Assembly (NCBI GenBank): GCA_021787365.1
Contig: JAJYMB010000058.1
Coordinates: 1-64,000 of the forward strand
Reading direction: 5' to 3'
Origin: Actinomycetes bacterium
Lineage (GTDB): Bacteria; Actinomycetota; Acidimicrobiia; Acidimicrobiales; Palsa-688
Length of the DNA: 64,000 nucleotides
The notes below the pieces were generated by a model. It searched no databases and was not told the DNA's origin. It saw only the letters and a list, made by a program, of their open reading frames with translations. Below, piece after piece: positions 41,562 through 49,005 of this stretch (the first letter of the stretch is position 1; the number at the start of each line of letters is the position of its first letter). The position numbers and the translations under genes were made by a program.

Positions 41562-43952
41562 ATGGGAGAGCCTGTTCAAGTTTCCGCGCCGGTCTCTGGG
41601 ACCGGTAAGACCATGAGCTTCGAGACCGGTTTCCTCGCGCCTCAGTCGCAAGGAGCAGTCGTCGGGCGCATTGGTGACACGATGGTGTTGGCGACAGCCA
41701 ACGCGGCCACGACTCCGCCCGAGGGGATCGACTTCTTCCCTCTCACCGTGGACGTCGAGGAACGCATGTACGCCGCCGGCAAGATACCCGGTTCCTTTTT
41801 CCGCCGGGAGGGGCGCCCGAGCGAGAGCGCGATACTCACCGCCCGTTTGATCGACCGACCGCTCCGGCCCAGCTTCGCCGAGGGCTACCGCAACGAGACC
41901 CAGGTGGTGATCACGGTGCTCGGGGCGGACCAGGTAAATCCGCACGACGTGATCGCCATCAACGCCGCCAGCGCGGCGCTCATGGTCTCGGGCATACCCT
42001 TCGAAGGCCCGGTCGGGGCCGTGCGCGTCGCCTACTCGCAGGAGGGCAAGTGGCTCCCGCACCCGACCTACGCCGAGGGTGACGAGTCGACCTTCGAGCT
42101 CGTAGTGGCAGGGCGGGTGCTGCCGGACGGGGACGTCGCGATCATGATGGTCGAGGCCGGCGGGTCAGAGCGGGCCTGGTCCTACTACCAAGGCGGGTCC
42201 CCGAAGGTCACCGAGGAGGCGATCGCCGAGGGCCTCGAAGCCGCCAAGACCTGGATCAAAGAGTCCGTCGAACTGCAACACCGCCTCGTGGCCGACGCCG
42301 GCGCCCGCCCGCCCCTCGCCTTCGTGGCGCGCCACGACTACGGGGAAGACGTCTACGCCCGGGTCGAGGCCACGGGCACCGAACGCGTCTCCAAGGTGAC
42401 GGCCATCTCGCTCAAGTCGGAGCGCGAAGCCGCGATGGCGGAAATTTCGGCCGCTCTGGTGGGCGAGCTCGGGCCTGAGTTCCCCGGGCGCGAAAAGGAG
42501 ATCGGCGCCGCCGTGCGCTCCCTCACGAAGAAGCTCGTGCGCCAGCGCATAGTCGAGGAAGGTACGCGCATCGACGGCCGCGGCACGAAAGACATCAGGC
42601 CGCTCATGGCCAGGGTGGGCCTCGTGCCGACCGCGCACGGCTCGGGACTGTTCCAGCGGGGAGAGACCCAGGTGCTAGACGTGGCCACCCTCGGGATGCC
42701 CCGTATGGACCAGTTGCTCGACACGATCGGCACCGACGAACGCAAACGCTACATCCACCACTACAACATGCCCCCCTCCGCCAACGGGGAGGTCGGCAGG
42801 GTCGGCAGCCCCAAACGGCGGGAGATCGGGCACGGCCTCCTCGCGGAAAGGGCGCTCCTGCCGGTCGTGCCGCCGTTCGAGGAGTTCCCCTACGCGTTGC
42901 GGCTCGTGTCCGAGGTCCTTTCCTCCAACGGGTCCACTTCGATGGCCTCGGTGTGCGCGTCGACGCTCTCGCTCATGGACGCCGGCGTGCCGATAAAGGC
43001 ACCGGTAGCCGGCATCGCCATGGGACTTGTCAAAGAGGGTGACAATTACGTCACGCTGACCGACATCCTCGGGGCAGAAGACGCCTTCGGGGACATGGAC
43101 TTCAAGGTTGCCGGCACCGCCGACTTCGTGACCGCCCTGCAGCTCGACACCAAGATCGACGGCCTGCCTGCCAACGTGCTCGCCGGCGCCCTGCGCCAGG
43201 CGCGCGAAGCGCGCCTCGAGATCCTCGACGTCATGAAGGCCACGATCGCCGAGCCGCGTTCGGACCTGCGCGAGACTGCCCCCAAGATCATCACCTTCGA
43301 GATCCCACTGGACAAGATCGGCGAGGTGATCGGGCCCAAGGGCAAGATGATCAATTCGATCCAGCAGGAGACCGGTGCGGACATAAGCGTCGACGACGAC
43401 GGGACGGTGGGGACCGTCACGATCGGCGGCCGCGACCGCGGGGCTGTAGAGGAAGCCCTCCGCCGGGTCAACATGGTGCTCGAGCCCCCCGTCGCCGAAG
43501 TCGGCGCCACTTACCGGGGAAAGGTCGTCAACATCACCAAGTTCGGGGCGTTCGTCAACATCCTCCCCGGGCGCGACGGTCTCGTTCACATCTCCAAGCT
43601 CTCCAAGCTTTCTGCTGGGAAAAGGGTCGAGCGGGTCGAAGACGTGGTGTCACTCGGGCAGGACCTCGAGGTCCTCGTGGACGAGGTTGACCCATCGGGC
43701 CGGGTCTCCCTGTCGCTCGCGGGGGCAGCCGTCGGTGGTGGCGCTGGTGGCCGAGAGGACGGCGTGCCATCGGACTACGAGACGGTTTCCTTCGAGGACA
43801 CCTGGGAAGAAGAAGCCCGTTCGGCCTTCGGGGACCTTGGGCCGGCCACCCTCGAGGCACCCGCGCCGAGCGGGCCGAACCGCGGCCCGGGGCGCGACCG
43901 CTCCGGCGAAAGCAGAGGGCCTCGCCGCAACCCACGCCGGCGCAGCCGCTAA
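41562..43952 (+). CDS. pnp: Polyribonucleotide nucleotidyltransferase (PNPase)
   Basis: 796 residues. First RNase PH domain (TGFLAPQSQGAVVGRIGDTMVLA), helical linker, second RNase PH domain (FQRGETQVLDVATLGMP, SNGSTSMASVCASTLSLMDAGVPIKAPVAG with the phosphorolytic site), KH domain (KIGEVIGPKGKMINSIQQETG) and S1 domain (GKVVNITKFGAFVNILPGRDGLVHIS). A charged RNA-binding-like tail (GPNRGPGRDRSGE and Arg-rich end) follows. It degrades RNA 3'-5' with phosphate. ATG at 41562 is preceded by AAAGGAGGA. Next to the RNase J gene 3.3 kb downstream, the region encodes two main mRNA-decay enzymes. Confidence 0.97.
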   Translation: MGEPVQVSAPVSGTGKTMSFETGFLAPQSQGAVVGRIGDTMVLATANAATTPPEGIDFFPLTVDVEERMYAAGKIPGSFFRREGRPSESAILTARLIDRPLRPSFAEGYRNETQVVITVLGADQVNPHDVIAINAASAALMVSGIPFEGPVGAVRVAYSQEGKWLPHPTYAEGDESTFELVVAGRVLPDGDVAIMMVEAGGSERAWSYYQGGSPKVTEEAIAEGLEAAKTWIKESVELQHRLVADAGARPPLAFVARHDYGEDVYARVEATGTERVSKVTAISLKSEREAAMAEISAALVGELGPEFPGREKEIGAAVRSLTKKLVRQRIVEEGTRIDGRGTKDIRPLMARVGLVPTAHGSGLFQRGETQVLDVATLGMPRMDQLLDTIGTDERKRYIHHYNMPPSANGEVGRVGSPKRREIGHGLLAERALLPVVPPFEEFPYALRLVSEVLSSNGSTSMASVCASTLSLMDAGVPIKAPVAGIAMGLVKEGDNYVTLTDILGAEDAFGDMDFKVAGTADFVTALQLDTKIDGLPANVLAGALRQAREARLEILDVMKATIAEPRSDLRETAPKIITFEIPLDKIGEVIGPKGKMINSIQQETGADISVDDDGTVGTVTIGGRDRGAVEEALRRVNMVLEPPVAEVGATYRGKVVNITKFGAFVNILPGRDGLVHISKLSKLSAGKRVERVEDVVSLGQDLEVLVDEVDPSGRVSLSLAGAAVGGGAGGREDGVPSDYETVSFEDTWEEEARSAFGDLGPATLEAPAPSGPNRGPGRDRSGESRGPRRNPRRRSR

Positions 43953-43970
43953 AGGCCTTTCGTCGAGCAC

Positions 43971-45362
43971 ATGCGAAAGGCTGGGAACGCAGCCAAGCCT
44001 GCAGGGGCTGCTCAGTTTCCTCGGGCACAACAGGCCGCCCGCGCCAAGCCGGCGCCCGGGCGGCCGGCTGCCTCGCGCGACGTGATCGAGACGACCGTCC
44101 TCGACAGCGGGCTCACGGTCGTGACCGAGCACATGCCCGACGTGCTGTCGGTGAGCCTCGGTTTCTGGGTCGGGACAGGTTCGGTCGACGAGCCGGGAAC
44201 TTTGGCCGGCGCTTCGCACTTCCTGGAGCACCTCCTCTTCAAGGGGACATCGGCGCGCAGCGCCCGCGACATCGCCGAGGCCGTCGATGGGGTCGGTGGC
44301 GACCTCAACGCCTTCACGACCAAGGAACACACCGCCTTTTACGTCCGCGTCCTCGCCGAGCAGGCCGACCTCGGCCTCGACATCCTGTCGGAGATCATCT
44401 GGGGGCCGGCGCTCCGGCCCGACGAACTGGAGGCAGAGCGCCAGGTGATCCTCGAAGAAATCCTGATGCACGCCGACGAGCCCGCCGACGAGGTGCACGA
44501 CGTCTACAACTCGGCCATGTACCCGCTCCATCCCCTCGGCCGTGACGTGCTCGGCCTGGAAGAGACGGTGCGGGCCGCGTCGCGCGACGACATAGCGGCC
44601 TTCCACCGCCTCCACTACCGGACCGGCAACATCGTGGTCACTGCGGCAGGCTTCGTCGAGCACGCCCAGGTCGTCGAGGGCATCGCCACCCGTCTCGACA
44701 AGGCCGCCGTGGAGGTGGGCCGGGACCTCCTCATGGGGGGCGGGCCGCCGGCCCGGTCTGTGCCTGTCGCTGAGGCGAGGCGGCGGCTCGTCGCCAAACG
44801 CCAGACCGAGCAGGCGCACATCATGTTCGGCATGCCGGGGTTCCCTCGTGACCACCCGGACCGCCAGGTGCTGAACGTGCTCGACCACATCCTGGGCGGC
44901 GGGATGTCGAGCCGGCTGTTCCAGTCCGTGCGCGAAGAGAGGGGCCTCGCTTACAGCGTTTACTCCTACCGTTCGGGCTACGAGGGAGTGGGCGACTTCG
45001 CCGTCTACGCCGGCACCGCCCCGTCGCGGGCCGCCGAGGTCGTAAAGGTGGTGAGCGAGGAGCTCGACAAGATGGCCGCCACCGGCCCCTCCGAGGAGGA
45101 GCTCGCCGCCGCCAAGAGCCACATCAGGGGCGCCACGGCGCTCGGCCTCGAGGACTCGGGGGCGCGCATGAGCCGCCTCGGGCGCTCGCAGCTGGCCCAC
45201 GGCAGGGTCCCCTCGCTCGCCGAGCTCGAAGAGCAGATCGCGGCTGTCACCTTGGACGACCTCGCTCGCGTCGCCGCCGACGTGCTCGGCGGTGCGCGCA
45301 CCCTGGTGGTGCTGGGCCCGTTCGAGGAGGACGCCTTCTCCGACTGGGAAGCCGGCGCTTAG
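43971..45362 (+). CDS. M16-family zinc metallopeptidase
   Basis: 463 residues. The zinc-binding inverted motif H-x-x-E-H is in ASHFLEHLLFKGT near residue 80, with the distal Glu in the following helix region (EAVDGVGGDLNAFTTKEHT). The C-terminal M16 half has FGMPGFPRDHPDRQVLNVLDHILGGGMSSRLFQ with the R-x-x-x-Y-like VREERGLAYSVYSY. The gene sits 18 bp after pnp, as in many actinobacteria, where it is called pepR-like. It probably degrades or processes peptides in the cytoplasm; no signal peptide. The N-terminal ~35 residues are low complexity (KPAGAAQFPRAQQAARAKP). Confidence 0.92.
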   Translation: MRKAGNAAKPAGAAQFPRAQQAARAKPAPGRPAASRDVIETTVLDSGLTVVTEHMPDVLSVSLGFWVGTGSVDEPGTLAGASHFLEHLLFKGTSARSARDIAEAVDGVGGDLNAFTTKEHTAFYVRVLAEQADLGLDILSEIIWGPALRPDELEAERQVILEEILMHADEPADEVHDVYNSAMYPLHPLGRDVLGLEETVRAASRDDIAAFHRLHYRTGNIVVTAAGFVEHAQVVEGIATRLDKAAVEVGRDLLMGGGPPARSVPVAEARRRLVAKRQTEQAHIMFGMPGFPRDHPDRQVLNVLDHILGGGMSSRLFQSVREERGLAYSVYSYRSGYEGVGDFAVYAGTAPSRAAEVVKVVSEELDKMAATGPSEEELAAAKSHIRGATALGLEDSGARMSRLGRSQLAHGRVPSLAELEEQIAAVTLDDLARVAADVLGGARTLVVLGPFEEDAFSDWEAGA

Positions 45363-45384
45363 GCAGGCCACGGGGAGCCTGGAC

Positions 45385-46272
45385 GTGCTTCGCGTAGGGG
45401 TCTTCGGGGCGGGCGGCCGCATGGGGACCGCGGTCCAGGCTGCGGTCGCGGCCGACCCCGACCTCGAACTGGTGGCCGCCGTCGACCCGGCGCACGCTGG
45501 CGAGGCCGCCCTGACGAACGGGGTCGTCGTGGCCAAGGACCCCGAGGCCATGGCCGCCGCCGGCGTGGAGGTGGCCGTCGACTTCACAGTCGCGGAGGCG
45601 GCTTTGTCCAATGCGGCCTGGTGTGCCCGCCATGGGGTGCACGCGGTCGTGGGCACGACGGGCTTTGGCGAAGAAACGCTGGCGGACCTGCGGGCGCTCT
45701 TCGAGGCGAGCACCGCCAACTGCGTCGTGGCGCCCAATTTCGCCATCGGGGCCGTGCTCATGATGCGCTTTGCCGAGCTGGCGGCGCCCTGGTTCGAGGG
45801 TATCGAAGTGGTGGAGCTCCACCATGATGGCAAGCTCGACGCCCCCTCCGGCACGGCGCTTTCCACTGCCCGGCTGGCGGCTGCCGCCAGGGGCAGCGGC
45901 CGGCAGGCTGCGGCCGGCGTGGGCGACGTGACTGGCGGGGCCGGCGGGGCCGGAGGGGCCGGCGGGCCAGTTCCCGCGGCCACAGCCGGCGGGCCTGGCG
46001 GGCCAGTTCCCGCGGCCACAGCCGGTGGCGCCGGCGACTCGGACCGGGCGCGGGGCCTCGAGGCCGCTCCCGGGGTGCGCGTGCACTCGGTGCGGCTCCG
46101 GGGGCTCGTCTCGCACCAGGAGGTGCTCCTCGGCAACGCCGGCGAGGTCCTCACGATCCGCCACGACTCGCTCGACCGGAGCTCTTTCATGCCCGGTGTG
46201 CTCCTCGCCGTGAAGCAGGTGCCGGAGCGACGCGGCCTCACTTACGGCCTCGGCGCGCTGCTCGGCCTGTGA
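45385..46272 (+). CDS. dapB: 4-hydroxy-tetrahydrodipicolinate reductase
   Basis: 295 residues. The NAD(P)-binding motif is VGVFGAGGRMGTAV at the start. GTTGF, PNFAIGAVLMMRFAELAA and ELHHDGKLDAPSGTA with the catalytic His/Lys region are typical. The enzyme reduces hydroxy-tetrahydrodipicolinate in lysine and meso-diaminopimelate synthesis. An extra Gly/Ala/Pro-rich stretch of ~35 residues at about 180-215 contains a 12-residue duplication and makes the protein longer than the usual ~245. GTG at 45385 follows GGGGAG. dapA is next, and dapF lies 16 kb further on, so most of this branch is in one region. Confidence 0.95.
   Translation: MLRVGVFGAGGRMGTAVQAAVAADPDLELVAAVDPAHAGEAALTNGVVVAKDPEAMAAAGVEVAVDFTVAEAALSNAAWCARHGVHAVVGTTGFGEETLADLRALFEASTANCVVAPNFAIGAVLMMRFAELAAPWFEGIEVVELHHDGKLDAPSGTALSTARLAAAARGSGRQAAAGVGDVTGGAGGAGGAGGPVPAATAGGPGGPVPAATAGGAGDSDRARGLEAAPGVRVHSVRLRGLVSHQEVLLGNAGEVLTIRHDSLDRSSFMPGVLLAVKQVPERRGLTYGLGALLGL
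45961..46032. repeat. 36-bp duplication in dapB
   Basis: Two adjoining 36-bp copies (45961-45996, 45997-46032), starting GGCGGGCCAGTTCCCGCG, encode GGPVPAATAGGP and GGPVPAATAGGA within an extra loop of DapB. Confidence 0.8.
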
Positions 46273-46369
46273 CGCGGCGCACCTCCTCCTCTGCCGCCCA
46301 CCCGGCTACGCTGGCGGGCAGTGGCAGGCGCCGGCAAGCTCGTTAGGGCCAGGAGGGCGAGAAGGGCAG

Positions 46370-47278
46370 GTGGTGCGGTTGCTTAGGTGGGGGTCGGTCA
46401 TCTGCGCCATGGTCACGCCGTTCGGGCCGGGCGGCGAGCTCGATTTGGACGGTGCCGCCCGCCTGGCGCGCTGGCTCGTGGACAACGGCAACGACGGCCT
46501 CGTCGTGGCCGCCACCACCGGGGAGGGCACGACCCTGAGCGATGCCGAAAAAGTCGAGCTCTGGCGGGCCGTACGCGAGGCGGTCAGCGTACCGGTGATC
46601 GCCGGCACGGGCACCGCCAGCACGGCCCACACGATCGAGCTCACCCAGGCGGCCGCCGAGGCCGGGGCTGACGCGGCGCTGGTCGTGACGCCCTACTACA
46701 ACCGGCCTTCGCAGGCCGGCATCGAGGCTCATTTCCGGGCCGTGGCCGAGGCGAGCCGCATCCCCCTCATCGCCTACGACATCCCCAAGCGCACGGGCCG
46801 GGAGATCGCCCCCTCCACTCTGGGGCGCCTGGCCGGCGACGGGGTGATAGCCGGGCTCAAGGACGCAGCCGGCCAGACGCCGGCCACCGCCGGCCTGATA
46901 GCCGGGGCGCCGGCGGGCTTCGAGGTCTGGAGCGGGGAGGACGCCCTCACGCTCCCGCTCCTGGCTGTGGGTGCGGTGGGCGTGATAAGCGTCGCTTCCC
47001 ACTGGGCGGGCCCGGAGTTCTCCGAAATGGTGGCCAGGTGGCAAAAAGGTGACAGCGCGGGAGCGGCCGAGGTCAACCGGCGCCTCAGGGAGTCCTACGA
47101 GTTCGAGGCGAGCGACGCCGCCCCCAACCCCGTGCCGACGAAGGCCATGCTGCGAGCGCTCGGCCTGCCCGCTGGCGAGTGCCGCCTGCCCATGGGCCCG
47201 ACGCCGGCCGGCCTCGAGCAAAGGGCCGAGCAGATCTGGGCCAACCTGCGCCAGCAGGCCTTCACCCGGGCGGTGTAG
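46370..47278 (+). CDS. dapA: 4-hydroxy-tetrahydrodipicolinate synthase
   Basis: 302 residues of the DapA TIM barrel. AMVTPFGPGGELDLDGAARLARWLVD opens the barrel, ATTGEGTTLSDAEK is the pyruvate carboxylate loop, VVTPYYNRPSQAGIEAHF follows, and IAYDIPKRTG holds the catalytic Tyr. The Schiff-base Lys is in GVIAGLKDAAGQ. It condenses pyruvate and aspartate semialdehyde in lysine/DAP synthesis. GTG at 46370 is taken (a second GTG at 46373 is equivalent). It follows dapB by 97 bp and its stop directly abuts the RNase J start. Confidence 0.95.
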   Translation: MVRLLRWGSVICAMVTPFGPGGELDLDGAARLARWLVDNGNDGLVVAATTGEGTTLSDAEKVELWRAVREAVSVPVIAGTGTASTAHTIELTQAAAEAGADAALVVTPYYNRPSQAGIEAHFRAVAEASRIPLIAYDIPKRTGREIAPSTLGRLAGDGVIAGLKDAAGQTPATAGLIAGAPAGFEVWSGEDALTLPLLAVGAVGVISVASHWAGPEFSEMVARWQKGDSAGAAEVNRRLRESYEFEASDAAPNPVPTKAMLRALGLPAGECRLPMGPTPAGLEQRAEQIWANLRQQAFTRAV

Positions 47279-48955
47279 TTGCCCCCTACGGCGGCGTCCC
47301 CCGTACGCATAGCCTTCCTCGGCGGCCTGGGCGAGATCGGGCGCAACTGCGCCTGGTTCGAGACCGACGGCCAGGCGGTGCTGGTCGACTGCGGGCTCAT
47401 GTTCCCCGACCCCGAGATGCCTGGGGTGGACCTCGTCCTGCCGGATTTCAGTTACATAACCGAAAACGCCGACCGCCTGGTGGCTTGCGTGCTCACCCAC
47501 GGCCACGAGGACCACTGCGGTGCGCTCGCCTACCTTCTGGCTGAGGTCAGCTTCCCCGTTTACGGCTCGGAGCTCTCGCTCGGCCTCGCCCGCAACCGTA
47601 TCGAGGAAGCCGGCCTTTTGTCGCGCACCGAGTTGGTCCCGGTCGCCGACGGGGAAAGGAGGAAAATAGGGCCGTTCGACATCGAGTTCATACCGGTGAC
47701 GCACTCGGTCCCCGAGGGCTTTGCCCTCGCATTCCATACTCCCCACGGGGTCATCCTCCATTCCGGCGATTTCAAGCTCGACTTGACCCCCGTGGACGGC
47801 CGGCGTACCGACCTCGCCCGCATAGGTGCACTGGCCTCGGACGGCGGCGTGGCGCTCTTGCTTTCCGATTCGACCAATGCAGAAGAGGACGGTTACGCGC
47901 CTTCGGAAAAGTCGGTCGGCCAGGCGCTCTCGGACCTTTTTGCCGCGCACCGGGGGAAGCGGGTGATAGCGGCCTGTTTTGCGAGCCACGTCCATCGCGT
48001 GCAGCAGATCGCGAACGCCGCGCTCTCCTGCGACCGGTACGTGGCCACCCTCGGCCGCTCCATGGGGCGCAACGTCGCTTATGCGCGCGGCCTCGGGCTC
48101 CTCGACATCCCCGAAGACCGCCTCGTCGACATCGAAAAGACGGCGGATCTGCCGCCCGAAAAAGTCTGCATTATTTGCACCGGTTCCCAGGGCGAGCCCA
48201 TGTCGGCCTTGTCATTGATGGCGGCGGGGGACAACAAGTGGGTCGAGGTCGGCGAGAACGACCTGGTCGTGCTCTCCGCCCACCCGATCCCGGGCAACGA
48301 GACCAACGTGGGCAAGGTGATCGACGGGCTCTGCCGGCGGGGTGCCGAGGTAGTCCACTCCGGCCTCGCCCCGGTGCACGCCTCGGGCCACGCCATGCGC
48401 GAGGAGCTCAGGCTCTTGATGTCCGTCGCCCAGCCACGTGCCTTCATACCGGTGCACGGCGAGTACCGCCACCTCGTGCACCACGCCCGGCTGGCGGTCG
48501 AGATGGGCGTGCCAGAGGAGTCGGTGCTGCTGGCGGAGGACGGCGACGTGGTGGAGCTCAGTTCGGGCGGGGTGGAGTTCGCCGGCGAGGTCCCGGCCGG
48601 GTACCTGTACGTAGACGGGATCGTCGGCGACGTGGGTGCCGGGGTGCTGCGGGACCGGCGGGTGCTGTCCGAGGAAGGCCTCATCGTCGTCATCGTGACG
48701 GTCGACTCCCAGAGCGGTGCCGTGCTGACCGGCCCGGAGATCATCACCCGGGGCTGGGTCTACGCACCCGAGGCGGAGAAGCTCCTCGACGAGGCGAGAG
48801 AGGTGGTGCTGGCCGCCGTGGAGGAGCACCAGCCCGGCGAAGCGCCAGCCGACTACGAAACGCTCCGGCGGCGCACCCGCTCCGCGCTCGGGCGCTTCGT
48901 ACAAGAGCGCACCCGGCGCCGGCCCATGATCGTGCCGGTAGTGATGGAGGTCTGA
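47279..48955 (+). CDS. rnj: Ribonuclease J
   Basis: 558 residues. The metallo-beta-lactamase core has GGLGEIGRNCAWFE, LTHGHEDHCGALAYLL (the HxHxDH zinc site), FIPVTHSVPEG and HSGDFKLD; the beta-CASP domain has SDSTNAEEDGYAPSE and FASHVHRVQQI, then ICTGSQGEPMSAL and LSAHPIPGNE. A C-terminal domain follows. It is the 5'-3' exo- and endoribonuclease for rRNA maturation and mRNA decay. TTG at 47279, immediately after the dapA stop, is the only good start close to the conserved N-terminus. Order dapA-rnj-ftsK is typical of actinobacteria. Confidence 0.95.
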   Translation: MPPTAASPVRIAFLGGLGEIGRNCAWFETDGQAVLVDCGLMFPDPEMPGVDLVLPDFSYITENADRLVACVLTHGHEDHCGALAYLLAEVSFPVYGSELSLGLARNRIEEAGLLSRTELVPVADGERRKIGPFDIEFIPVTHSVPEGFALAFHTPHGVILHSGDFKLDLTPVDGRRTDLARIGALASDGGVALLLSDSTNAEEDGYAPSEKSVGQALSDLFAAHRGKRVIAACFASHVHRVQQIANAALSCDRYVATLGRSMGRNVAYARGLGLLDIPEDRLVDIEKTADLPPEKVCIICTGSQGEPMSALSLMAAGDNKWVEVGENDLVVLSAHPIPGNETNVGKVIDGLCRRGAEVVHSGLAPVHASGHAMREELRLLMSVAQPRAFIPVHGEYRHLVHHARLAVEMGVPEESVLLAEDGDVVELSSGGVEFAGEVPAGYLYVDGIVGDVGAGVLRDRRVLSEEGLIVVIVTVDSQSGAVLTGPEIITRGWVYAPEAEKLLDEAREVVLAAVEEHQPGEAPADYETLRRRTRSALGRFVQERTRRRPMIVPVVMEV

Positions 48956-49005
48956 ACGCCAGTTCCGCTGTTGTAAGTGAGGCTGGTGTTAGTTTTGAGG
49001 TTGCT

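Noticed and set aside
43650-46241. 863-codon minus-strand frame across pnp, the M16 peptidase and dapB
   Set aside because: It lies entirely antisense to three strongly conserved genes; its composition is that of a shadow frame.
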